A DNA stretch of 64,000 bases from Verrucomicrobiia bacterium (GTDB lineage Bacteria; Verrucomicrobiota; Verrucomicrobiia; Verrucomicrobiales; Akkermansiaceae): NCBI GenBank assembly GCA_947462875.1, contig CANHQJ010000005.1:62001-126000 (forward strand), in the 5' to 3' direction. Numbering within the stretch: the stretch's first letter is position 1; every line of letters starts with the position of its first letter. Position numbers and translations under genes: made by a program. Below are positions 22,611-33,360 of this stretch, one piece after another. Under the pieces are notes generated by a model. It saw only the letters and a list, made by a program, of their open reading frames with translations. It was not told where the DNA came from and searched no databases.

Positions 22611-23449
22611 GAGGGTTGTTGTTGGGGATAGGTCAGTCGCAGACACAGGCTGCCGAGAAGAATGCCTGCAATCACATCCAAACCATAATGATAGCGCAGA
22701 TAGAGTGTGGCGAGAAATAAACCGCAGGCCGGTAACAAACAAAGCCAGAACACCGGCCGCTTCGTTCGCCACCAATGGCCGAGAAAAAACCAGGTGATGC
22801 CGCTGTGCAGGCTCGGGAACACATCCACGTGATTGCTGCCCTGCGCGACCAATACGGCATTCACCCGCGTGAAAAATCCCATGTCCTGCCAATCGGGAAA
22901 CATCTCCGGCCAGGCGAGATGCGGGCCTGCCGCCGGCACCAGCGAGTAACCCAGAAAGCCGATCGCATACAGCGATATCAAGCCGCGGAACAGAGCCGCG
23001 CCTCCGCGTGGCCCTTGCCAAATCGCGATCACATACAAGGCCATGACCGCAGGGAAAAACAGCAGGTAACAGAGACTCAGCAGTTCCGTGAGCCATGGCT
23101 GCAGACAAGGAATCAAACTCACAGCCGGGGTGCGACCGAAACACTTTTCATCCCACGCCAGCAAGGTCGCATCCCACGATGAGTAGCCGATGCATCGCAT
23201 CGTCGTGCCCAACCGCGCATAGAACACGTTGATCAGGACCGGATACCACAACAGCCGGATGCGCTCGCGCCACGGCTCCTCGGAACGCGGTGCCCAAAGC
23301 GCCAGCCCGATGCCCACCACACCCAACACGACATACAACAGCATTTCGGCATACGCTCCCGCGACGAGCAGACGCAGCGCGAGACTGCCTAACAGAACGA
23401 TGCACATCACCTCGTAGTTTCGCAGGACCTGATGCCATTTCCGTTTCAT
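22607..23449 (-). CDS. PAP2-superfamily membrane protein (Aur1/inositol-phosphotransferase-like)
   Basis: A 280 aa protein with about six membrane helices. The catalytic core is VPAAGPHLAW (171-180), FPSLHSG (211-217) and RYHYGLDVIAG (252-262). His215, His254 and Asp258 match the PSLH and H-x3-D pattern of the PAP2_3/Aur1 group, which transfers phosphorylated head groups between lipids rather than only dephosphorylating. It overlaps both neighbours by 4 bp (ATGA at 23446-23449 and 22607-22610), so the three are translationally coupled. Whether it is a phosphatase or a transferase cannot be decided here. Confidence 0.85.
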   Translation of the reverse strand: MKRKWHQVLRNYEVMCIVLLGSLALRLLVAGAYAEMLLYVVLGVVGIGLALWAPRSEEPWRERIRLLWYPVLINVFYARLGTTMRCIGYSSWDATLLAWDEKCFGRTPAVSLIPCLQPWLTELLSLCYLLFFPAVMALYVIAIWQGPRGGAALFRGLISLYAIGFLGYSLVPAAGPHLAWPEMFPDWQDMGFFTRVNAVLVAQGSNHVDVFPSLHSGITWFFLGHWWRTKRPVFWLCLLPACGLFLATLYLRYHYGLDVIAGILLGSLCLRLTYPQQQPS

Positions 23450-24642
23450 AAACCCAGTGCCTTCATAACCGCCGCATGCCACCCGAGCGCCGCCGCCCGC
23501 AGGTCCCGATGCCAGATTCCATTCATCGTCACGACAATCGTTTTTTTCCAGCGATACCAAGAAAACCACATGCCAGCACTGAAAGCCCAGGCCGCGAGAA
23601 GCCACCACCACGCACCCGCCCAGAGCAACACAGCCGCCAGCGCCACATTCCACAACAAGGCCAGCGGCACGCCTGTCAGGATGCGCCAGAGCGCGATCAC
23701 ATTCGTGTCATCCGCCAGCATTTTTCCGGCCATGGCCGCCACGCCCAGCGGCACGCACTGCACGACCACACCCGGCAGAACCACGGCGCTCAACACAAGC
23801 GCCGCCAGCGCATAGAGAGCCACCGGACGCAACGGAAACAAAGGCACGCCCTGATGCCGCCACAGGCGTCGCCCGGCGCAGCGTTTCTCCCACGTTTCCT
23901 CGGCCTGCCGGATCTCTCCGGGGATGCCCGCCGCGCATTGTTGCAAGACCTTCGCATACGAATGAGTCGTGCCCAAGGTCGCCGCGTAGGCGAGTCGCTC
24001 GGCGAGTTGCTGGGTGGCGGCATCGGGGAAATTCGCACCAGCTTCCTCCAGCGCGGCCGTGAATTTCCTCCGGATCGTGCCCAACGAATCGCCCGCCTCC
24101 AGCGCGATGGGCGCGCCGATGACGATCTCCACGCGCGAGCGAAACGCCCACGCCCGTTCGTAATGAATGCCACAGGGCAGCACGCGAAGGTCATCGCGCT
24201 CGCTCCGGTACTGCTGGGCGATGCGGGCCGCGCCGCTGCGGAAGGGCAAATGCGCCGGGCCCAGCTTGCTGGTGCCCTCGGGGAAAATCCCCAATCCGGC
24301 CCCTTGTTGCAGCACCTCGACGCACCGGGCGATCACCGCACGATTTTCATCGGCATCCGATCCGTCATGATTGCGCACGATTTCCAGGCCATCGAAAAAG
24401 ATCCGGCCTAACAACGATTTGCGCAAGTTCGCCTTGAGGGTGTAACAAATCTCCGGCCAGAGCGCGCGATAGACAAATCCATCCACCGCGCCATTCCGAT
24501 GCAGCATGACCATCAGCAAGGGTCCGGAGGATGGCAGATGCCCGCGCCCATGCACGCTGACACGGCTGTAATAAAGCGCGTGAATCAGCCCCTGAAACCA
24601 CCCATGCCACGCACTGGCGCGATACGCGACATCCCCTTTCAT
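23446..24642 (-). CDS. Lysophospholipid acyltransferase-like (PlsC family) protein with C-terminal membrane domain
   Basis: A 398 aa protein. The N-terminal acyltransferase domain has LHRNGAVD at 47-54 and IFPEGTSKLG at 119-128, the catalytic and glycerol-phosphate-binding motifs. The first motif is H-x5-D rather than the usual H-x4-D. A C-terminal region from about 270 has several hydrophobic segments (LYALAALVLSAVVLPGVVV; LLWNVALAAVLLWAGAWWW). It likely transfers an acyl chain to a lyso-lipid at the inner membrane. It is first of three overlapping genes and lies 51 bp downstream of pgsA. Confidence 0.85.
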   Translation of the reverse strand: MKGDVAYRASAWHGWFQGLIHALYYSRVSVHGRGHLPSSGPLLMVMLHRNGAVDGFVYRALWPEICYTLKANLRKSLLGRIFFDGLEIVRNHDGSDADENRAVIARCVEVLQQGAGLGIFPEGTSKLGPAHLPFRSGAARIAQQYRSERDDLRVLPCGIHYERAWAFRSRVEIVIGAPIALEAGDSLGTIRRKFTAALEEAGANFPDAATQQLAERLAYAATLGTTHSYAKVLQQCAAGIPGEIRQAEETWEKRCAGRRLWRHQGVPLFPLRPVALYALAALVLSAVVLPGVVVQCVPLGVAAMAGKMLADDTNVIALWRILTGVPLALLWNVALAAVLLWAGAWWWLLAAWAFSAGMWFSWYRWKKTIVVTMNGIWHRDLRAAALGWHAAVMKALGL

Positions 24643-24693
24643 TCATCAGTCTCCTATCACAAGCAAAAACGTGTGACAATGCCATTGTTTGCC

Positions 24694-25284
24694 CTATCGG
24701 CGGGCGGGGGGCTCTACAAAAAATCCCCATGAGGCCCGCAGGTAGTTCCAGCCGGAGAGACAGGTGAGAAACAGCGCGATCCACATCAGCGCGGGCGTGG
24801 CGAATTGCGCGGGGTCCACACACCAGCGCAGGCCACGGAGAAAAACAGGCGCATCCGCAGGCAAACAAAGCCACAACAGGGCGGCGATGACGAAGACCAT
24901 CTGGAACGTGGCTTTCCATTTCCCCCAACGATCCGCCGCCATCACGATGCCACGCTCCACCGCAATCTGGCGCAGGCCGGTGACGAGGAACTCGCGGCCG
25001 ATGATCAGAATCGTCACCCACATCGGGCACAGATGCTCCAGGCTCAGGTGGACAAAAGCGGCGCAGACGAGAATTTTATCCACGAGCGGATCGAGCAATT
25101 TCCCCAGTGCCGTGACGAGATTGAGCTTGCGGGCGAGGTAGCCATCGAGCCAGTCCGTGGCCGCGGCGATGACAAATGCCGCCAGCGCCACCCAGGCCGC
25201 GGCGTTACCGGGGATCGATGCCGCCACGACGTAGATCACGGTGAGGAAAAGTCGTGCGAGGGTGATCGAGTTGGGCAAATTCAC
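24694..25284 (-). CDS. pgsA: CDP-diacylglycerol-glycerol-3-phosphate 3-phosphatidyltransferase
   Basis: Makes phosphatidylglycerol phosphate, the committed step to phosphatidylglycerol and cardiolipin. The CDP-alcohol phosphotransferase motif DG-x2-AR-x8-G-x3-D-x3-D is complete in DGYLARKLNLVTALGKLLD and the following PLVD. Several membrane helices are present. The GTG at 25284 (protein MNLPNSITLARL, 196 aa) matches the usual family N-terminus; the frame is open upstream to 25359, and a GTG at 25323 is the alternative. It lies between scpA and the acyltransferase on the same strand. Confidence 0.93.
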   Translation of the reverse strand: MNLPNSITLARLFLTVIYVVAASIPGNAAAWVALAAFVIAAATDWLDGYLARKLNLVTALGKLLDPLVDKILVCAAFVHLSLEHLCPMWVTILIIGREFLVTGLRQIAVERGIVMAADRWGKWKATFQMVFVIAALLWLCLPADAPVFLRGLRWCVDPAQFATPALMWIALFLTCLSGWNYLRASWGFFVEPPARR

Positions 25285-25355
25285 AGCGCTAGGATGGGCG
25301 GGATTTTGCGATTTGGCAATCACGCATGGAAGAATTCGCGTGCGGCTGCGTCGCG

Positions 25356-26123
25356 TCACTCTTCCATCGCGCCTAACAACTCCGCCGCCGTGCTGCTGCC
25401 GGCGACGCGGCGTTCCACCTGGATCTCGCCAAGGATGCCGCTCTGGCGGATGATGAACTGGTTCATTTTCATGAGCTCCAGCACCGCGAGGAAAGTCACG
25501 ATCACTTCCGCCTTGGTGGTGGCTTCGTCGAACAAATTCTCAAAGGGAATCGACTGCCCCGGCTGGAAGCGATCCATCAGCATTTCGATTTTATCCGCCA
25601 CCGTGTAGCGGTCATCCACGATGGAGCCGAAATCATGCGCCTCCTCGAAGCGCTTGAGCACGTTTTGGAACGAGCGGATCAGATCGAAAATCGACACCTC
25701 CGCCAGCGTGGCCGGCGTTTCATCTTTGGGCACGTCCGCTTGGTAGGCGAAGGCGCCATCCATTTCGACCTCGCGTTTGATCAGAAACGAAGCGGCGTCC
25801 TTGAATTTTTTGTATTCGATGAGCTGCCGGATCAGGTCCCAGCGTGGATCATCGTCCTCGCCCTCTTCTTCCGGCGGCTGTTCGGATTTCGGCAGGAGCG
25901 TGCGGCTTTTGATGTACATCAGGTTCGCCGCCATCAGAACAAATTCGGCGGCGATGTCGATGTTGAGCAGCTTGAACGTATTGATATACTGCAGATACTG
26001 CCGCGTGATTTTCTCCATCGAAACCTCATGAATGTCGACTTCCTCTTTTTTGATGAGGTAAAGCAAAAGGTCGAGCGGTCCCTCGAAAATCTCCAACTTC
26101 ACTTTGTAATCCTGTTCTTCCAC
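25356..26123 (-). CDS. scpA: Segregation and condensation protein A
   Basis: A 255 aa kleisin subunit of the SMC-ScpAB condensin that organises the chromosome. The N-terminal block LEIFEGPLDLLLYLIKKEEVDIHEV is the hallmark. IDIAAEFVLMAANLMYIKSR and an acidic linker follow, then a C-terminal winged-helix region ending near VTFLAVLELMKMNQF. A GTG start at 26123 is used. It heads the long minus-strand gene run; scpB is not visible in the window. Confidence 0.95.
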   Translation of the reverse strand: MEEQDYKVKLEIFEGPLDLLLYLIKKEEVDIHEVSMEKITRQYLQYINTFKLLNIDIAAEFVLMAANLMYIKSRTLLPKSEQPPEEEGEDDDPRWDLIRQLIEYKKFKDAASFLIKREVEMDGAFAYQADVPKDETPATLAEVSIFDLIRSFQNVLKRFEEAHDFGSIVDDRYTVADKIEMLMDRFQPGQSIPFENLFDEATTKAEVIVTFLAVLELMKMNQFIIRQSGILGEIQVERRVAGSSTAAELLGAMEE

Positions 26124-26243
26124 AGCGCCGATGTACTAGAGGAAGGGCTTTCGCGCGAGGCAATTTTTTTTCGTCGCAATTTTCATCTGGCTATTTGACG
26201 CGATTTGTCACTTATTGTCTGCGTCTTCGGCGATTCACGCACT

Positions 26244-27956
26244 ATGGATTCAGAATCAACCAAGTTATTCAATGATCGACTCGCGCAATGGGTCGCGAAA
26301 CAGGGATTCTGGTTTCAATTGCGCTACTCGATGGCGGGCGGCGGGGCCGCCGTACTGATGTATCATTTCCTGAGGCTGCTGTTGCGGGTGCTGATTTTCC
26401 TCGCGGTGGTCTCAGCCGTGATCTTTTTCCTGCTGCTGCGTCGCACGGATCAACCCGCTTTCAAGGTGAAATTGCGTGATCAGATCATCAGCGGCTTTGA
26501 CTGCGAAGCGGGTCAGATGCGCAGTTTCAATCGTATACAGAACAAGGCCTCCATTCGCTATCTGACACTGAAAGGCGGGCCGAACAGCTACATCAACACC
26601 TGCGAGGCGGCCGGAATCACCTTCCGCATGGGCTTGTTGGATGGCATCATGGGCACTTGGAATGCCAACCAGATCAGCGTCGACCGCCTCTCCCTCAATG
26701 TCAAGGCCGGCGCGGAAACCGCGGAAGAGGCAGAGGTCCTCGGGCGCTCGCTGAACAAACGTTTCGAATCGTTGCGGTTTCAGGCGCTGGAGTGCAAAAA
26801 CGCCCGCATCTCCTGGGGCTATTCCTCACGCACCATGGGCAGCATCGCGCAGAGCCAGATGTCGGTCATCCGTACGGAGGAAGGATGGCGCCTGCGCTTC
26901 ACCGGCGGCACGTTTTCCCAAAACTGGCTGCGCAATCTCCAGATCAAGGAGCTGATTCTGGTCTGCACCGATGAAGCCGTGATCGTGGAAAAAGGGGAAT
27001 TTTCCGTGTTCGACCCTACGTCCGATCTGGCAGCGAGAGAGGAAACGGGCAAGGTATCCTTTCTGGGTGTGCGGGTGAAGGGCGGACTGCGTCCTGAATT
27101 TTCAGGCTCCATCACTCTCGAAAATTTGCCACTGGAGCAACTGCTGCCCGAAACCTACCACGGCTATGCGGAAGGCTTCATCTCAGGGGATCTGAAAATC
27201 GCAGGTTCCACGAATTCGCCTGATGGCGTCAGCCTCGCGGGCCGGATCTCACTCAATGAATCCGACGGCATCATCCTGCGCAACCGCCTGCCATTGTTGA
27301 ACAGTCTGTCGATCCTCAGTCCCTCGGGCAGCTATCGCAAAACAAACTTCAGCGAAGGGTATTTCTCCATCAAAACGGGTGCCGGCAGCTTGCAAGTGAG
27401 CGATATCTATCTCAGCGCGCCCGAGCAAATGGATCTGCGCGGCAGCTTCGTCGTGCGCACTCCAAAAGCGGAGGAGTTGGAAAAAATGGTGCGCAAAGGG
27501 ACGATCAGCAGTGAAATCGCACAATCCCTCATCGTTCCCGGGGCGGAAAGCTCGCCCTTGCCCGGCAGGGATGATCTGACGCTGCGCAAGGCCATGGAAT
27601 TGGTCAACAAGGAGGGCAATGATCAAACGCTCGGATTCGACGATGACATTGTCGACAAGGCCGTGCCTTTCCAGAGCGAATCCTCACAAATGGAAATGCA
27701 GCTCAAAACAGCGGAGAACGCGGCGATCACCGCTATATTTGATGGCCGGGTGACACTGAACCTGCCCGTAGCCGCCTTCCCGAAAAACTCCTCAAGCCTG
27801 AACCGGCTGAAGACCTCGCCCAACGGCCAGTTCTATCTGCTCGAATGCCCGCTGAACGGCAACCTGCTGGATCTCACTCTCGCCCAGGCCGAAGAGTTGC
27901 TCGTGCTGGAAAAGTCCGGACAAAGCACGCCACCTGTCAAGCCGGACGAGCCGTGA
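26244..27956 (+). CDS. AsmA-like membrane-anchored protein
   Basis: A 570 aa protein. A cytoplasmic N-terminus (about 35 residues) is followed by one membrane helix (LLLRVLIFLAVVSAVIFFLLLRR), then a large beta-rich extracytoplasmic domain. Segments such as FSGSITLENLPLEQLLPETYHGYAEGFISGDLKIAGS resemble AsmA/TamB/DUF3971-type repeats of envelope-spanning lipid-transport proteins. The start at 26244 is chosen over 26205 on protein pattern. It diverges from scpA and is convergent with the DUF1080 gene. Specific function unknown. Confidence 0.65.
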   Translation: MDSESTKLFNDRLAQWVAKQGFWFQLRYSMAGGGAAVLMYHFLRLLLRVLIFLAVVSAVIFFLLLRRTDQPAFKVKLRDQIISGFDCEAGQMRSFNRIQNKASIRYLTLKGGPNSYINTCEAAGITFRMGLLDGIMGTWNANQISVDRLSLNVKAGAETAEEAEVLGRSLNKRFESLRFQALECKNARISWGYSSRTMGSIAQSQMSVIRTEEGWRLRFTGGTFSQNWLRNLQIKELILVCTDEAVIVEKGEFSVFDPTSDLAAREETGKVSFLGVRVKGGLRPEFSGSITLENLPLEQLLPETYHGYAEGFISGDLKIAGSTNSPDGVSLAGRISLNESDGIILRNRLPLLNSLSILSPSGSYRKTNFSEGYFSIKTGAGSLQVSDIYLSAPEQMDLRGSFVVRTPKAEELEKMVRKGTISSEIAQSLIVPGAESSPLPGRDDLTLRKAMELVNKEGNDQTLGFDDDIVDKAVPFQSESSQMEMQLKTAENAAITAIFDGRVTLNLPVAAFPKNSSSLNRLKTSPNGQFYLLECPLNGNLLDLTLAQAEELLVLEKSGQSTPPVKPDEP

Positions 27957-27965
27957 TGGATGACT

Positions 27966-28766
27966 TCAGGGTGCCTTGCCGGCCTTGGCGGGTTTTTCGA
28001 GTTCTTTGATTTCGATGTTGCGGAACCACACACCGTGGCCTTCGGCTTGCAGGGCGATGTGACCTGCGCCGAGTTTTTTATCGGCCCCGGCTTCGATGAG
28101 TTTCCCGGCAGGGGAAATGCGGCAGTCGGGATCGAGCACCGGGTGCTGGTAGCGCAGGACTTCCCTGCCGTTGACGCGGTGGATGATTTGCTCGTGGCCA
28201 TGCACTTCGATTTCGATCTTCACCCATTCATCGGGATCAAAGGTGGGGGCGGAGGATTCGACGATGTGCTGGGTGACCAGCTTGCCATCCATGTGAATGT
28301 GGGTGCCGGGTGTGCAGACGTTGCCCGTGGCGCGGGGTGCCCCTTTGCCTTCCTGGGCGAGAAATTGGAACTCGAGGCTGGCAGGAAATCCCTGATCGAG
28401 TGGCATGCTCTCCGCGGATTGCGAGTGAAACATCACGCCGCTGTTGAAATTCACGTAGCTGGGGGCATCCGGCATTTTCTGCCCCTCGAAGCGGTACTGC
28501 ATGCGCAGGATGAAGTGCGAATAGGAGGTCTTGGTGTAGAGGTGGCCGAATTTTTTCCCGAATTCCTTGTAGTCGGCATAAGAGACTTTGAGGATGCCGT
28601 CTTCCACGCGAAAGGTATTGAGGGCGTTTTCGCCCACGGGAAATCCGGAGATTTTCGGCGTCCAGCCATCGAGATCCTTGCCATTGAATAACCGCACCCA
28701 GCCGGGCTCGGCGGCTTGGGCAAAGGAGGATACGGCCAGGGACAAGAGGCAGATGAGGTTTTTCAT
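27966..28766 (-). CDS. Secreted DUF1080 (3-keto-disaccharide hydrolase) protein
   Basis: A 266 aa protein with a signal peptide (1-18) and one DUF1080 concanavalin-like beta-sandwich. Family blocks are GWVRLFNGKDLDGWTPK near the N-terminus, SGVMFHSQ in the middle and GHIALQAEGHGVWFRNIEIKEL at the end. Characterised members hydrolyse 3-keto sugars made by Gfo/Idh/MocA-type oxidation, and an exported enzyme of that class is encoded at 15943. Convergent with the AsmA-like gene, 9 bp apart. Confidence 0.93.
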   Translation of the reverse strand: MKNLICLLSLAVSSFAQAAEPGWVRLFNGKDLDGWTPKISGFPVGENALNTFRVEDGILKVSYADYKEFGKKFGHLYTKTSYSHFILRMQYRFEGQKMPDAPSYVNFNSGVMFHSQSAESMPLDQGFPASLEFQFLAQEGKGAPRATGNVCTPGTHIHMDGKLVTQHIVESSAPTFDPDEWVKIEIEVHGHEQIIHRVNGREVLRYQHPVLDPDCRISPAGKLIEAGADKKLGAGHIALQAEGHGVWFRNIEIKELEKPAKAGKAP

Positions 28767-28862
28767 GACTTCATGATGCGCGCGGGATCACGGGCTGGCA
28801 AGGCGAATGTGTTGACGTGCTTCGTGCTTGTCAGGTGGTGGCGGATTTTTCAGGATCGCGCG

Positions 28863-29702
28863 ATGATGCGCTGCTTGATGATGTTGTGGGCCGTGACGAC
28901 GCTGCTGGGAGCGCAGGAGCACTGGATGTTTCTGGACAATGGCAAGGTGCGCGTGGGCATCAATCTGAATGCGGGCGGAAGCATCGGGTGGTTGTCGAAA
29001 TCGCACTCGCCGGACAATCTGCTGAACAGCTACGACCATGGCCGCTACGTGCAACAGTCGTTTTATGGCGATGCCGATGGCTCCGACTGGAATGGCAAAC
29101 CCTGGCGCTACAATCCGGTACAGGGAGGAAGCTGGAAGGGCGTGCCCGCCGTTTTGTTAGAGCACAAGGAAACGGCAACGGACTCCTACGTCAAAACGCA
29201 GCCACGGCAGTGGGCGAGCGGCGTGCTGGTGGAGGACATGGTGATGGAGCAATGGCTGCGGCTGGAGGGAGATCTGGTGCACGTGCGCTACCGCATGCGT
29301 TACAGCGGTACCCTGACGCACAAGGCGCGCCATCAGGAAATGCCCGCGGTGTTTGTCACGCCGCGCCTGGATACGCTGGTCTTTTGTGAAAAACAAAGCG
29401 GCGAAATCCAGCGCAAGCAACCGGGCCAGGGCAATGAGTATTTTCACACGCGCGAGCCATGGGCGGCGTGGGTGGACGCGCAGGATGAGGGCGTGGGCAT
29501 TCATTTTCCCGGCACGGATTTCCTCACCGCCTATCGCGTGCGCAAGACGGGGAAAGGCGATGTCTCGTATGTGGCACCGCTGCGCACGCTGGCGCTGAAG
29601 CCGGGATTCGAGCTCGAATACCGCGTGGTCCTGGTGCTGGGGAAACTCGAGCGCATGCGCCAGGTCTTTCAGACGCTCCCGCCATCTGCGCCGAAAAACT
29701 AA
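28863..29702 (+). CDS. Secreted protein of unknown function
   Basis: A 279 aa protein with a signal peptide (MMRCLMMLWAVTTLLGAQ). The mature part is rich in aromatic residues and predicted beta strands, with blocks such as LLNSYDHGRYVQQSFYGDADG and WVDAQDEGVGIHFPG. I do not recognise the family; the pattern recalls galactose-mutarotase-like sugar-associated folds, which is only a guess. The frame is open back to 28716 through the divergent DUF1080 start; the ATG at 28863 begins the leader. Confidence 0.7.
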   Translation: MMRCLMMLWAVTTLLGAQEHWMFLDNGKVRVGINLNAGGSIGWLSKSHSPDNLLNSYDHGRYVQQSFYGDADGSDWNGKPWRYNPVQGGSWKGVPAVLLEHKETATDSYVKTQPRQWASGVLVEDMVMEQWLRLEGDLVHVRYRMRYSGTLTHKARHQEMPAVFVTPRLDTLVFCEKQSGEIQRKQPGQGNEYFHTREPWAAWVDAQDEGVGIHFPGTDFLTAYRVRKTGKGDVSYVAPLRTLALKPGFELEYRVVLVLGKLERMRQVFQTLPPSAPKN

Positions 29703-29766
29703 CGGTTGGATCGGGTTGCCGTCATTTGTCGCTGACAAACGGTTTCCCACGCCCTACCTTCGCGCG

Positions 29767-30555
29767 GTGGAGGAGGCATTTTTCGAACTACGGAACGTGA
29801 CGGTCTGGCGCGGCGAGCATCGGGTATTGCACGATTTTTCGCTGACCCTGCGGCGCGGCGAAAGCGTGGCCATTCTTGGGCCGAACGGCTCGGGCAAAAG
29901 CACGCTGGTGCAGTTGCTCACCGGTGACTTGTCCGCGGAGTTTTCCCGGGACCGGGTGTGCCGTCTGTTTGGCGAGGATAGCTGGTCGCTGGAGGAGCTG
30001 CGGCACAGGATCGGCTTCGTGGCTCCGGAGCAGGCGCGGCATTTCGATGACGATGAAACTACGATGAACGTCGTACTTTCGGCATTGCGCGGCGCCTACG
30101 GTCGCACGCGGGAGATGCGGTTTTCGCAAAAGGAAAAAGAAGCGGCGAAAGCGGCGATGGAAATCACCGGGGTGGCCGGACTGGCGCAGCGCACGATCGG
30201 CTGCCTGTCCTCCGGCGAAAAACGGCGTCTGTTGATCGCGCGGGCGCTGGTACACAGGCCGGAAATCCTGGTGATGGATGAGCCGACGACGGCACTGGAT
30301 TTCGCCGGAGCGCAGTTGCTCATGCGTTGCCTGCGTCAGGCGATGGCACAGGGCTGCACCGTGGTGCTGGTGACGCATCATCCCGAGGAAATCGCGCCGG
30401 AAATGGCGCGGGTGATACTGCTCAAGAACGGCGCGGTATGGGCGGATGGCCCCACGCGCAAGACCGTGCATGCGGCCTCGCTCACAGCCCTGTACGAAAT
30501 CCCCATCGAGGTGCATTGGCGGCAAGGCTGGTGTCATGCGCGGGTGGGTGCCTAA
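29767..30555 (+). CDS. Stand-alone ABC transporter ATP-binding protein
   Basis: A 262 aa cytoplasmic ATPase with Walker A GPNGSGKST (38-46), signature LSSGEKRR, Walker B EILVMDEPTTALD and an H-loop VTHH. The sequence resembles single-domain ModF/YlmA-like ATPases. No permease or binding-protein gene is adjacent, so its partner or non-transport role is unknown. A GTG start at 29767 is preferred to the ATG at 29716 by alignment with typical N-termini. The TAA stop is inside a dispersed palindromic repeat (30551-30587). Confidence 0.88.
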   Translation: MEEAFFELRNVTVWRGEHRVLHDFSLTLRRGESVAILGPNGSGKSTLVQLLTGDLSAEFSRDRVCRLFGEDSWSLEELRHRIGFVAPEQARHFDDDETTMNVVLSALRGAYGRTREMRFSQKEKEAAKAAMEITGVAGLAQRTIGCLSSGEKRRLLIARALVHRPEILVMDEPTTALDFAGAQLLMRCLRQAMAQGCTVVLVTHHPEEIAPEMARVILLKNGAVWADGPTRKTVHAASLTALYEIPIEVHWRQGWCHARVGA

Positions 30556-30587
30556 GGAGCAGGGATTGCAAATCCCTTCTCCATATT
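30551..30587. repeat. Dispersed palindromic repeat at a gene 3' end
   Basis: A hairpin: GGAG (30556-30559), AGGGATT (30561-30567), loop GCA, AATCCCT (30571-30577), CTCC (30579-30582), flanked by CCTAA and ATAT. The same words recur at 47662-47688 and 47717-47744. It could work as a terminator, but no T run follows. Confidence 0.85.
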
Positions 30588-30628
30588 CCTCGACAAATCT
30601 GCATGAAACCTGCTTACCCTGAGGGCGG

Positions 30629-33334
<2,706 letters not shown>

Positions 33335-33360
33335 TGCGAGGTGAGACGCCTCCACCAAGG

